A stretch of DNA of 64,000 nt from NCBI GenBank assembly GCA_046594555.1, contig JBKJRO010000109.1, positions 5,473-69,472 on the forward strand, read 5' to 3'. This document shows positions 25,481-33,959 of the stretch, one piece after another. A model generated the notes under the pieces. It saw only the letters and a list, made by a program, of their open reading frames with translations, had not been told where the DNA came from and made no database searches. The stretch comes from F1-60-MAGs163 sp046594555. GTDB taxonomy: Bacteria > Actinomycetota > Thermoleophilia > Solirubrobacterales > Solirubrobacteraceae. Made by a program: the position numbers and the translations under genes. Position 1 is the stretch's first letter, and each line of letters starts with the position of its first letter.

Positions 25481-28339
25481 ATGAACGACCGCCGTCGTAA
25501 CTCCTTCGTCCTGCTCGGCATCGCGATCGCGCTGGTCGCGTCGATCGTGGTGATCCTCGCGAAGCCGACGAAGCTCGGCCTGGACCTCAAGGGCGGCGTC
25601 TCGCTGACCTACCAGGCGCGCCCGACCAAGCAGACGCAGGTCACCGGCGACGCGATCCAGCGCACGATCGACATCATGCGCGAGCGCGTCGACCAGTTCG
25701 GCGTCGCCGAGCCGGAGATCCAGCGCAGCGGCAACGATCAGATCGACGTCTCGCTCCCGTCGGCGCAGAACGCCGACGAGGCGGCCCGCCAGGTCGGCAA
25801 GACCGCTCAGCTCTACTTCTACGACTGGGAGACGAACGTCCTCGGGCCGGGTTGCAGGCCCGATCCGACCAGCTCGTCGGTCACCGGCGGGCAGCAGGCC
25901 GGCGGTGTCGCGGCAGCGATCTCGCAGTACGACGCCGTCCTGCGCGCGGCGGTCTGCAAGCCGACGAGCACCGGCAAGGAGACGACGGCCGGGCAGTACT
26001 ACCTCGTCGATCCGAAGACCAAGACGGTGGTCGCCGGCCCGCAGGCGAACCGCGCCGACCTGACCCAGGAGATCGCCGACAAGACGAAGTCCGGCAAGCT
26101 CAAGCGCACGCCGGCGATGAAGGTCGTCAAGACCCCGCAGGGCACGATCGTCCTGCAGGCCGAGAACACCAAGCCCGAGGACGACGCGTTCTTCGTCCTG
26201 GCCGACCAGCCCGCGCTCACCGGCCTGGACATCAAGAACCCCGAGCAGAACTTCGACAACGCCACCGGCGGCAGCGGCGGCCCGACGGTGACCTTCGACT
26301 TCACCGACAAGGGCCGCAGGTCGTGGAAGGCGACGACGAAGGAGATCGCCCAGCGCGGGTCGGAGAACAACTTCGGCGGCAACCCCCAGAGCTCGTTCCA
26401 GCACTTCGCGATCGCGCTCGACAACCAGCTGATCTCGACGCCGTACATCGACTGGACGCGCAACCCCGACGGCATCGACGGCGCCAATGGCTCGGAGATC
26501 TCCGGCGGCTTCACGATCAAGTCGGCGCAGAACCTCGCCAACCTGCTGAAGACCGGCGCGCTGCCGATCAAGCTCAAGCTCATCTCGGCGACCAAGGTCT
26601 CGGCGTCGCTCGGCAAGCAGGCGCTGCACCAGGGCCTGATCGCCGGCCTCGCGGGCCTGATTCTCGTCTCGCTGTTCCTGCTCTTCTTCTACCGCGTCCT
26701 GGGCCTGGTCGCGATCAGCGCGCTGGCCGTCTACGGGCTGCTCCTGTTCGCGCTGGTCAAGCTGATCCCGATCACGCTGACCCTGCCGGGCATCGCGGGC
26801 CTGATCCTGACCATCGGCGTCGCGGCCGACGCGAACATCGTGATCTTCGAACGCGTGAAGGAGGAGGTGCGCGCCGGAAGATCGATCCCGGTCGCCATCT
26901 CCCAGGGCTACCGCAAGGGCCTGTCCGCGATCATCGCCGCGAACGTCGTCACGTTCATGGTCGCGTTCATCCTCTTCATCCTCGCGACCGCGGGCGTGAA
27001 GGGCTTCGCCTTCACCCTCGGCGTCGGCACCCTGGTCTCGTTCCTCACGGCCGTCCTGCTGACCCAGGCCGTGCTCGGCACGCTCGGGACGTCGGGCGTG
27101 ATCTCCAACCGCCAGGCGCTGGGCGCGCAGTCCGACGCGCAGCGGTTCCGGTTCGACTTCATGGGCGCGTCGCGCTGGTTCTTCTCGTTCTCGGGCGTGA
27201 TCCTGCTCGTCGGCGCGTTCGCCGTCGGCGGCAAGGGCCTCAACCTCGGGATCGACTTCACGTCGGGCTCGCGGATCACCGCCGAGTTCAACCAGAAGGT
27301 CTCGGAGTCGAAGATCCGCGACACGCTCGCCCCGCTCGGTCTTGCGAAGGCGAAGATCCAGCGCGTCACGGGCAAGGAGTTCAACAGCGGCGAGGCGTTC
27401 CAGATCTCGTCGAAGAAGCTCGGCCGCAGCCAGCGCGTGGCGGTGGAGACCACCCTGACGAAGAAGCTCGGGGGCGGCCAGTACAGCTTCCAGTTCGTCG
27501 GCCCGACGTTCGGCAACACCGTCGCCAATGGGGCGATCATCGCGATCATCGCGTCGCTCATCGTCATCAGCGCCTACATCGCGCTCCGGTTCGAGTGGAA
27601 ATACGCGGTGCCCGTGCTGATAGCGCTGATGCACGACCTGCTGATCACGGCCGGCGTGTACGCGCTGTTCGGATTCGAGGTGACGACCGCCACGGTCGCC
27701 GCGTTGCTCACCATTCTCGGCTATTCGCTGTACGACACGATCATCGTGTTCGACCGCGTGCGCGAGAACGTCCCGCGAATGCCCCGGGCCGCCTTCTCGC
27801 AGATCATGAACCGGTCGATGAGCGAGGTCGTCGCCCGATCGCTTGCCACGTCGATCTGCACGCTGCTCCCGATCCTGGCGCTGCTGTTCTTCGGCGGTCC
27901 GGTCCTGAAGGACTTCGCCTTCGCGCTGACGATCGGCGTCATCTCGGGCACCTACTCGTCGATCTTCATCGCCTCGCCGGTGCTCATGCACTGGAAGGAG
28001 GGCGAGGCGACCTGGCGCCGGCGCCGCCGGCGGATCGCGGACGTCAACGACGGACTCGTGCCCGCGTTCGCCACCGCCGTCGGCGGCGCGTCGACCGAGG
28101 TCGAGGTCGAGGACGACCGCAAGCCGCGCAAGCGCCTGACCGCGCCGGACGACCCGAACCGCACGGTCGACCCGAAGGAGTGGGAGTCGCTCGTCCGCGA
28201 CCTGCACGCCGATGCCCCGGCGAAGCCGGCCCGCGACGAGGCCGCCGACCTGCTGCCCGAGGACCTTGTCCTCAAGGACGAACCGAAGCCGCGGGCGCCG
28301 AAGCGACCGCGAAACACCCGCCACGGGAGGAAGCGCTGA
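25481..28339 (+). CDS. secDF: Fused preprotein translocase subunit SecDF
   Basis: The 952-aa fusion contains all of SecD (about 1-540) and SecF (about 555-840) in one chain; many bacteria have separate genes. SecD has a first helix at 10-28, LGLDLKGGVSLTYQ, a large external P1 domain, and a membrane half with GVAADANIVIFERVKEE. SecF has LNLGIDFTSGSRI and YSLYDTIIVFDRVRE. The conserved Asp of each half, which relays proton-motive force to protein export, is kept. A charged tail of about 110 residues (KPRKRL, later RHGRKR) is extra. The small membrane gene after it overlaps by one base. Confidence 0.96.
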   Translation: MNDRRRNSFVLLGIAIALVASIVVILAKPTKLGLDLKGGVSLTYQARPTKQTQVTGDAIQRTIDIMRERVDQFGVAEPEIQRSGNDQIDVSLPSAQNADEAARQVGKTAQLYFYDWETNVLGPGCRPDPTSSSVTGGQQAGGVAAAISQYDAVLRAAVCKPTSTGKETTAGQYYLVDPKTKTVVAGPQANRADLTQEIADKTKSGKLKRTPAMKVVKTPQGTIVLQAENTKPEDDAFFVLADQPALTGLDIKNPEQNFDNATGGSGGPTVTFDFTDKGRRSWKATTKEIAQRGSENNFGGNPQSSFQHFAIALDNQLISTPYIDWTRNPDGIDGANGSEISGGFTIKSAQNLANLLKTGALPIKLKLISATKVSASLGKQALHQGLIAGLAGLILVSLFLLFFYRVLGLVAISALAVYGLLLFALVKLIPITLTLPGIAGLILTIGVAADANIVIFERVKEEVRAGRSIPVAISQGYRKGLSAIIAANVVTFMVAFILFILATAGVKGFAFTLGVGTLVSFLTAVLLTQAVLGTLGTSGVISNRQALGAQSDAQRFRFDFMGASRWFFSFSGVILLVGAFAVGGKGLNLGIDFTSGSRITAEFNQKVSESKIRDTLAPLGLAKAKIQRVTGKEFNSGEAFQISSKKLGRSQRVAVETTLTKKLGGGQYSFQFVGPTFGNTVANGAIIAIIASLIVISAYIALRFEWKYAVPVLIALMHDLLITAGVYALFGFEVTTATVAALLTILGYSLYDTIIVFDRVRENVPRMPRAAFSQIMNRSMSEVVARSLATSICTLLPILALLFFGGPVLKDFAFALTIGVISGTYSSIFIASPVLMHWKEGEATWRRRRRRIADVNDGLVPAFATAVGGASTEVEVEDDRKPRKRLTAPDDPNRTVDPKEWESLVRDLHADAPAKPARDEAADLLPEDLVLKDEPKPRAPKRPRNTRHGRKR

Positions 28340-28611
28340 TGGGACTGCTCGCCTGGGTCATGATGGGCATCGCCCTCTGGCACTTCGCCATCTTCGTCCC
28401 GGACCGGTTCTGGGGCGGGATCGTCGGCAGCTTCGCCTGCGTCGTCATCGGTGCGGCGCTCGTCGGGTTCATCATCGCCGGCTTCACGGTGCCCGGGATC
28501 AACGACACCACGATCGCGACGACGCTCGAGGGCATCCCCGGGTCGATCCTGGGCCTCGCCTTCGCCTACGGCCTCGGCGTCCGCCGCGGCAACCTCGCAC
28601 TCGACCTGTAG
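28339..28611 (+). CDS. Small membrane protein, 90 aa
   Basis: The ATG shares a base with the secDF stop (TGATG) and has GGGAGG upstream, so it is translated with SecDF. The product has three hydrophobic stretches (about 3-20, 25-48, 65-85) joined by short loops and ends in a basic VRRG segment. It resembles small GlsB/transglycosylase-associated membrane proteins in size, but no motif confirms this. A role near the Sec machinery is only suggested by position. Confidence 0.7.
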   Translation: MGLLAWVMMGIALWHFAIFVPDRFWGGIVGSFACVVIGAALVGFIIAGFTVPGINDTTIATTLEGIPGSILGLAFAYGLGVRRGNLALDL

Positions 28612-28680
28612 GCGCCGCGTTCCCCGGAAGCTGCGGGTTCCCGCGACGGATCCGTCCCGCCCCCGGCCTAAGGTCGTGGG

Positions 28681-31092
28681 GTGGACGAGGTCACGTTCGA
28701 CATCCCGCCGGCGGCGTTCGCCGACTGCGCCCGGCTTGAGGACGAGCTGGGCGTCAGCGGCGTGGTCGCGCAGGTGCTCGTGCGCCGCGGGCTCGCCGAG
28801 CCAGAGGCCGCGCGCCGGTTCCTGGCTGCCGGTGACCGGCACGCCGCGTCGGCGTTTGCGGGCATCGACGTCGCCGTCGACCTGATCCTGGAGCACGCCG
28901 GCTCGGGGTCGCGGATCATCGTCCACGGGGACTACGACGCCGACGGCGTCTGCTCCGCCGCCATCCTCGTGCGCACCCTGCGGTCGCTGGACGCCGACGT
29001 CGGCTGGTTCCTGCCCGATCGCCGCGCCGACGGCTATGGGCTCAGCGGCGCCACGGTCGAGCGCCTGGCGGGCGAGGGCGTCGGGCTGCTGATCACGACC
29101 GACTGCGGGATCACGGCGGTCGAGGAGGTCGCCCGCGCACGCGAGCTCGGCCTCGACGTCGTCATCACCGATCATCACCAGCCGCGCTCGGACGGCCTGC
29201 TGCCCGACGCGCCGATCGTGCATCCGGGCGTCTGCGGCTACCCGTGCGTGGACCTCTGCGCCGCCGGAGTGGCCTACAAGCTGGCGGGCGCGCTGCTCGA
29301 TGGCGTGGGCGAGGACCCCGCGGCGGCCGACGCCGATCTGGACCTCGTCGCGCTGGCGACGGTGGCCGACTGCGTGCCGCTCCTGGGCGAGAACCGCCGC
29401 CTCGTCCGCGAGGGCCTGGCGGCCCTCGCGAGCACCCGCCGCGAGGGACTCCGGGCGCTGCTGCGGATCACCAAGTCCGAGCCGGGATCGATCGACGAGC
29501 AGACGATCGGCTTCCGCCTGGCCCCGCGGATCAACGCCGCGGGACGCATGCAGCGCGCGGACGCCGGCGTCGAACTGCTGCTGACCGACGACCCCGAGCG
29601 CGCCGATGCGCTGGCCGGGGAGCTCGACGCGCTCAACGCGGACCGCCGCCACGTCGAGACGCGGATCCTGTTCGAGGCCGAGGCGCAGGTCGCCCAGCAG
29701 GGCGAGCGCGCCGCGTACGTCCTCGCCGGAGAGGGCTGGCATCCCGGCGTCGTCGGGATCGTCGCCTCGCGCATCGTCGAGCGCACGAATCGCCCGGTCG
29801 TGATGCTCGCGCTGGACGGCGGGCAGGGAACCGGCTCGGGCCGATCGATACCGGGGTTCGACCTGCTGGCCGGCCTCGACGCCTGCGCCGGGCACCTGCT
29901 GCGCCACGGCGGGCACCGCGCCGCCGCCGGCTGCACGATCGCCGCCGGTGAGGTCGACGCCTTCCGCACGGCGTTCACCGCCCACGCCGCGCGCGTCCTG
30001 CGCCCGGAGGACCTCGTGCGCCGCGAGCGGGTCGATGCCGTCGTCGGCGGCGACGCGCTCGGCCTGGACCTCGCCGAGGACCTCCGCGCCCTCGGCCCCT
30101 TCGGGCAGTCCCACCCGGTTCCGGCGCTGCTGGTGCCGGCCGCCCGCCTGACGGACCCGCGGCCGATGGGGGAGGGGCGCCACGTCCGGTTCACCGTCGT
30201 CTCCGGCGGCGTGCGCGCGGCCGCCGTCGCGTTCGGGCGGGCCAAGCTGCCCGGCGACGAGGGCGCGGCGATCGACGCGAGCTTCACGCTGGAGGTCAAC
30301 CGCTGGAACGGGGCCGAGGAGGCGCGGCTCGTCCTGCGGGCCGCGGCGCCCGCGGCGGGCGGCGCGATCGCGTTCGCCGGCCGTCCGCCGGCGTTCCTCG
30401 AAGCGGCGCTCGGCGAATTCGACGCCTGGCCGCACCCCGAGGCAGTCGATGCCGCCGCAGGCGCACCGGCCCGCGACCGCCGCGGCGACAGCCCGCTGGC
30501 GACGATCGCGGCACTCGTCGCGACGGGCGAGCCGGTGCTGGTCGTCGCCTCCTGCGAGGAGCGCCGCGCGGACCAGCTGGAAGGGCTCATCGGAGGCTTC
30601 GCGATCACGGCCTGGCACCTGCTGGAGCGCGATCCGGGGCTCCGCGACGCGTACCGGCACGTCGTCGCCATCGATCCGCCCGCATCGGCCGGCCAGCGGG
30701 CGCTGCTGGCGGCATCCGGGGACCGCTGGACGACCCACTGGGCGTGGGGGAACCCTGAGCTACGCTTTTCCCTTGATGTGCTCGAGCATGATCACGCGGT
30801 CGACGGCGGCGCCAGGGCGCTGTACGCGGCCGTGCGCGCCGCGCCGGGTGCCCCGCTCGGCGAGCTCCTGCGGGGGCCGGCCGAGCGTCCCAGGACGGCG
30901 ACCCAGGCGGGACGCCAGTTGCGGGTCCTCACCGACCTCGGGTTGCTCACGCTGCACCGTGCGACGGGATCGCTCGCGCTGCTGCCCGCCGGGGCGACGG
31001 CGCTCGAGCGGTCCGCGACGTACCGCGAGTTGCAGGCGCGCCTGGACGAGGGGCGGCGATGGCTGAGCGCGACGAGCGCCGCGGCGGCCTGA
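28681..31092 (+). CDS. recJ: Single-strand exonuclease RecJ with C-terminal extension
   Basis: This 803-aa protein has the DHH phosphoesterase motifs VHGDYDADGVCS, TTDCGIT and VITDHHQP. The DHHA1 region carries GSGRSIPGFDLLAGL and GGHRAAAGCTI, and an OB-type segment contains FTLEVNRWNG. RecJ degrades DNA 5' to 3' in recombination and mismatch repair. About 215 residues follow beyond residue 585, with an alpha/beta segment (EPVLVVASCEERRADQL) and a possible winged helix (QAGRQLRVLTDLGLLTLHR) before the end. The GTG start has no Shine-Dalgarno. The rel ATG lies inside its 3' end. Confidence 0.92.
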   Translation: MDEVTFDIPPAAFADCARLEDELGVSGVVAQVLVRRGLAEPEAARRFLAAGDRHAASAFAGIDVAVDLILEHAGSGSRIIVHGDYDADGVCSAAILVRTLRSLDADVGWFLPDRRADGYGLSGATVERLAGEGVGLLITTDCGITAVEEVARARELGLDVVITDHHQPRSDGLLPDAPIVHPGVCGYPCVDLCAAGVAYKLAGALLDGVGEDPAAADADLDLVALATVADCVPLLGENRRLVREGLAALASTRREGLRALLRITKSEPGSIDEQTIGFRLAPRINAAGRMQRADAGVELLLTDDPERADALAGELDALNADRRHVETRILFEAEAQVAQQGERAAYVLAGEGWHPGVVGIVASRIVERTNRPVVMLALDGGQGTGSGRSIPGFDLLAGLDACAGHLLRHGGHRAAAGCTIAAGEVDAFRTAFTAHAARVLRPEDLVRRERVDAVVGGDALGLDLAEDLRALGPFGQSHPVPALLVPAARLTDPRPMGEGRHVRFTVVSGGVRAAAVAFGRAKLPGDEGAAIDASFTLEVNRWNGAEEARLVLRAAAPAAGGAIAFAGRPPAFLEAALGEFDAWPHPEAVDAAAGAPARDRRGDSPLATIAALVATGEPVLVVASCEERRADQLEGLIGGFAITAWHLLERDPGLRDAYRHVVAIDPPASAGQRALLAASGDRWTTHWAWGNPELRFSLDVLEHDHAVDGGARALYAAVRAAPGAPLGELLRGPAERPRTATQAGRQLRVLTDLGLLTLHRATGSLALLPAGATALERSATYRELQARLDEGRRWLSATSAAAA

Positions 31093-33446
31093 TCCCGGCG
31101 GTGACCGCCGACCCGTTCGCGCCCTCGCGCGAGGCGCTGGCGGGCGCCGAGGCAAGCGTCGCCGCGGGCGTGGTCGAGCGCGCCCCGGTCGGCACCGCCG
31201 TCGCCGCCGGCGAGCACCCGCGCGCGGCGCAGGCGGGTCTGAGCGACATCGAGCGCCGGTTGCTGTCGGACCTCTTCGCCGTCATCGAGGAACACGCCGA
31301 CGAGGGGCAGATGGCGATCGACCGCGACCGCGTGTTCGACGCGTTCGTGTTCTCGTGCCGGCACCACGGTGGCCAGCGCCGCAAGTCGGGCGAGGACTTC
31401 ATCGTCCACCCCGTCGGCGTGACAAAGATCTGCGCCGCGCTGCGGCTGGACACCGAGACGCTCTGCGCCGCGCTGCTGCACGACACGGTGGAGGACACGA
31501 GCGCCTCGCTCGACGAGGTCCGCGAGCAGTTCGGTGACGAGGTCGCCTCGCTCGTCGACGGGGTCACGAAGCTCGAGAACATCACGTTCACCTCGCGCGA
31601 CGAGGCGCAGGCGGAGAACTACCGCAAGATGATGGTGGCGATGGCCACGGACATCCGGGTCATCCTCATCAAGCTGGCCGACCGCCTGCACAACATGCGC
31701 ACGATCGGCGCGCTGCCCAAGCAGAAGCAGATCGAGAAGGCCAAGGAGACCCTCGAGATCTACGCGCCGATCGCGCACCGCCTGGGCATCCACGCGATGA
31801 AGTGGGAGCTGGAGGACCTGGCCTTCGCCTCGCTGCATCCGCGCAAGTACCAGGAGGTCAAGGGCCTGGTCAATCAGCAGCGCGACGCGCGCGAGGCCTA
31901 CGTCGGGCGCGCCGGCGCGGCGCTGACGACGGAGCTGGACGCGCTCGGCATCTCGGCCCAGATCTCCGGGCGGGCCAAGCACTTCTACTCGATCTACTCG
32001 AAGATGACCCGCAAGGGCCGCGAGTTCAACGAGATCTACGACCTGACCGCGATGCGCGTGATCACGGGCTCGGTGAAGGACTGCTACGGCGCCGTCGGCG
32101 TCATCCACTCGCTGTGGAAGCCGATGCCCGGCCGCTTCAAGGACTTCGTCGCGATGCCGAAGTTCAACATGTACCAGTCGCTGCACACGACCGTGATCGG
32201 GCCGGAGGGACTGCCGCTCGAGATCCAGATCCGCACGCGCGAGATGCACGACATGGCCGAGTACGGCGTCGCCGCGCACTGGCTCTACAAGTCGGACGCC
32301 GACACCGCCGACGCCGACGCCAAGCTCGCCTGGCTGCGGTCGATGCTCGACTGGCAGCAGGAGCTGTCCGACCCGGCCGAGTTCGTCGAGAACCTGAAGG
32401 TCGACCTGCTCGACGAGGAGGTCTTCGTCTTCACGCCGCAGGGCGAGGTCAAGCGCCTGTCCGCCGGCGCGACCCCGCTGGACTTCGCCTACGAGATCCA
32501 CACCGAGCTCGGCCACCGCTGCGTCGGGGCCAAGATCAACGGCAAGATCGTGCCGCTGACCTATCAGCTGCGCTCGGGCGATCGCGTCGAGATCCTGACG
32601 AGCAAGCGCGACCGCGGCCCCTCTCGCGACTGGCTGTCGGTCGTCAAGACGACGCGCGCCCGCAACAAGATCAAGCAGTGGTTCAAGGCCGAGGGCCGCG
32701 AGGACGCCGAGCACACCGGCCGCGATCTGCTGCAGGAGCACCTGCGCAAGGCGGGCCTGCCGGCGCAGAAGATGGCCGCGTCGCCGCTGCTGGCGGACGT
32801 CATCCGCGACATGGGGTTCCAGAAGGCCGACGACTTCTACATCGCGCTCGGCGGGGCGAAGATCTCGCCGAAGGTCGTCGTCAACAAGATCCTGCAGAAG
32901 CTCAAGCAGGGCGAGCCCGCGGAGGTCGAGGACCGCGTCGCCGAGACGCTGATGGACGACCGCCGCCGCCGGCGCCGCCCGACCGGCTCGTCCGGCGACT
33001 ACGGCATCCAGGTCGAGGGCGTCGACTCCGTGATGCTGCGCCTCGCCAAGTGCTGCCACCCGGTTCCCGGCGACCCGATCGTCGGCTACGTCTCGCTCGG
33101 CCGCGGGATCACGATCCACCGCGACGACTGCACGAACGTCGCCGCGCTGCGCAAGGACCCCGAGCGGTTCGTCCCCGTCCACTGGGAGGGCGGCAACGAG
33201 CACTCGTTCAGAGTCGAGATCCAGGTCGACGCATGGGACCGCCACCGGCTGCTCGAGGACATCTCGCGCACCTTCTCCGAGCACGGCGTCAACATCGTCG
33301 AGGCGCGCTGTAGCGTGAGCAAGCCGATGGTCCACAACCGCTTCGTCATCGAGGTTGGGGACACCAAGGCCCTGAAGGCCACGATCACCCGCCTGCGCAA
33401 CATCGAGTCGGTCTTCGACGCGTACCGCGTCACCCCGTCGGCATAG
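31059..33446 (+). CDS. rel: Bifunctional (p)ppGpp synthetase/hydrolase
   Basis: The 795-aa RelA/SpoT homolog has both active sites intact by motif. The HD hydrolase domain has LLHDTVEDT near 140. The synthetase domain has GRFKDFVAMPK and YQSLHTT near 370; the RxKD type is typical of bifunctional enzymes. TGS (about 450-510), the Cys-containing RLAKCCHPVPGD region and the C-terminal ACT domain (about 715-795) follow. It sets the stringent-response alarmone level. About 55 extra residues precede the HD domain. It overlaps recJ by 34 nt. Confidence 0.96.
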   Translation: MAERDERRGGLIPAVTADPFAPSREALAGAEASVAAGVVERAPVGTAVAAGEHPRAAQAGLSDIERRLLSDLFAVIEEHADEGQMAIDRDRVFDAFVFSCRHHGGQRRKSGEDFIVHPVGVTKICAALRLDTETLCAALLHDTVEDTSASLDEVREQFGDEVASLVDGVTKLENITFTSRDEAQAENYRKMMVAMATDIRVILIKLADRLHNMRTIGALPKQKQIEKAKETLEIYAPIAHRLGIHAMKWELEDLAFASLHPRKYQEVKGLVNQQRDAREAYVGRAGAALTTELDALGISAQISGRAKHFYSIYSKMTRKGREFNEIYDLTAMRVITGSVKDCYGAVGVIHSLWKPMPGRFKDFVAMPKFNMYQSLHTTVIGPEGLPLEIQIRTREMHDMAEYGVAAHWLYKSDADTADADAKLAWLRSMLDWQQELSDPAEFVENLKVDLLDEEVFVFTPQGEVKRLSAGATPLDFAYEIHTELGHRCVGAKINGKIVPLTYQLRSGDRVEILTSKRDRGPSRDWLSVVKTTRARNKIKQWFKAEGREDAEHTGRDLLQEHLRKAGLPAQKMAASPLLADVIRDMGFQKADDFYIALGGAKISPKVVVNKILQKLKQGEPAEVEDRVAETLMDDRRRRRRPTGSSGDYGIQVEGVDSVMLRLAKCCHPVPGDPIVGYVSLGRGITIHRDDCTNVAALRKDPERFVPVHWEGGNEHSFRVEIQVDAWDRHRLLEDISRTFSEHGVNIVEARCSVSKPMVHNRFVIEVGDTKALKATITRLRNIESVFDAYRVTPSA

Positions 33447-33482
33447 CGCCTGAGCGGGTCTCGTGGCGCCTGACGGGCCACC

Positions 33483-33525
33483 CGCGATCGGCGGATGGCC
33501 ATGCGGCCTATCCGCACGGATCGCG
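33483..33525. repeat. 43-nt palindrome
   Basis: Outer arms CGCGATC/GATCGCG and inner arms CGGAT/ATCCG flank a GGCC-atgc-GGCC centre, 37 bp after the rel stop. Its GCGGATGGCCATGC segment resembles the GCGGATGGCATGC arm of the 90-nt palindrome at 40524-40613. As the first element after rel it could also act in 3'-end formation. Confidence 0.65.
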
Positions 33526-33571
33526 TGCCGACCGCGCGGGCTGCATCGGACGCAGAAACAGTCGCTCCACG

Positions 33572-33595
33572 CTCCGAACTGCATGCGATGCGGAG
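33572..33595. repeat. GAACTGCATGCGAT element, copy 1
   Basis: Arms CTCCG/CGGAG close a hairpin whose interior carries GAACTGCATGCGAT (33576-33589). This is the same 14-mer that forms the outer arm of the hairpin at 33833-33881. The central GCATGC is itself palindromic. Confidence 0.55.
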
Positions 33596-33630
33596 TCTGG
33601 CGACGGACCGCCGGCCTCGGCTGGCGGCCT

Positions 33631-33666
33631 GAATGTGGCCTGCGGCGGGAATGTGGCCAGCGGCGC
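33631..33666. repeat. Two tandem 18-nt repeats
   Basis: GAATGTGGCC occurs at 33631-33640 and 33649-33658, each followed by an 8-nt GCGGC-type segment, giving an 18-nt period repeated twice. No protein reading frame explains the period. Confidence 0.6.
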
Positions 33667-33685
33667 AGCGGCCGGTGGACCGCCC

Positions 33686-33716
33686 CACCTGAGTGCTGCA
33701 TGCGAGCATCTAGGTG
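33686..33716. repeat. CTGCATGCGA element, copy 2
   Basis: Outer arms CACCT/AGGTG and inner arms TGCT/AGCA enclose gcatgcg in a 31-nt hairpin. The core matches the CTGCATGCGA of the neighbouring elements, but the outer arms differ. Confidence 0.55.
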
Positions 33717-33832
33717 CCACGCTTGCGGCGACGCGCCGCTCGCCCGCGCCAGCATTCAGGAAGGTCGCCGGCGGATGGCACTGCGCCGGCGCTCCGGGCG
33801 GGCCGCCCGGGTCCTCAGCGGCCGCTGCGACA

Positions 33833-33881
33833 GAACTGCATGCGATGAGTCCCGCCGGGCGGGACGAATCGCATGCAGTTC
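33833..33881. repeat. 49-nt near-perfect palindrome
   Basis: Outer arms of 14 bp (GAACTGCATGCGAT/ATCGCATGCAGTTC) and inner arms of 7 bp (TCCCGCC/GGCGGGA) pair perfectly, separated by 3-nt mismatches on each side and a single central G. This is among the strongest hairpins in the window. It lies about 80 bp from the stop of the PQQ-propeller gene and has no T-tract. Confidence 0.8.
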
Positions 33882-33959
33882 CCGGTGAAGACCGTCCGCG
33901 CCGAAGGTCCGGCGACAGGAAGCCGCCTGGGCCAGCGTCCCCGCGCCGGATCGCTCGCG

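Larger units (their letters stand above)
33447..33959. other. 513-bp non-coding, palindrome-rich region
   Basis: This is the only stretch over 300 bp without a credible gene. It lies between the 3' ends of rel and the PQQ-propeller gene. It contains at least four hairpin-forming palindromes, three with a CTGCATGCGA core, and a pair of tandem 18-nt repeats. A 141-codon frame crosses it, but its composition is Arg/Cys-rich and it reads through the palindromes. No tRNA or ncRNA was recognised. Confidence 0.7.

Noticed and set aside
25256..28324. 1022-codon open frame on the minus strand opposite secDF
   Set aside because: Its Arg/Asp/Leu/Gly-rich composition is a shadow of the high-GC codon pattern; the plus strand encodes a clear SecDF.
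30792..33755. 987-codon minus-strand frame opposite recJ and rel
   Set aside because: No recognisable domain, biased composition, and it lies opposite two well-supported genes.
33463..33888. 141-codon frame in the rel/PQQ-gene gap
   Set aside because: It reads straight through the palindromes and repeats, has Cys/Arg-rich composition and no ribosome site.
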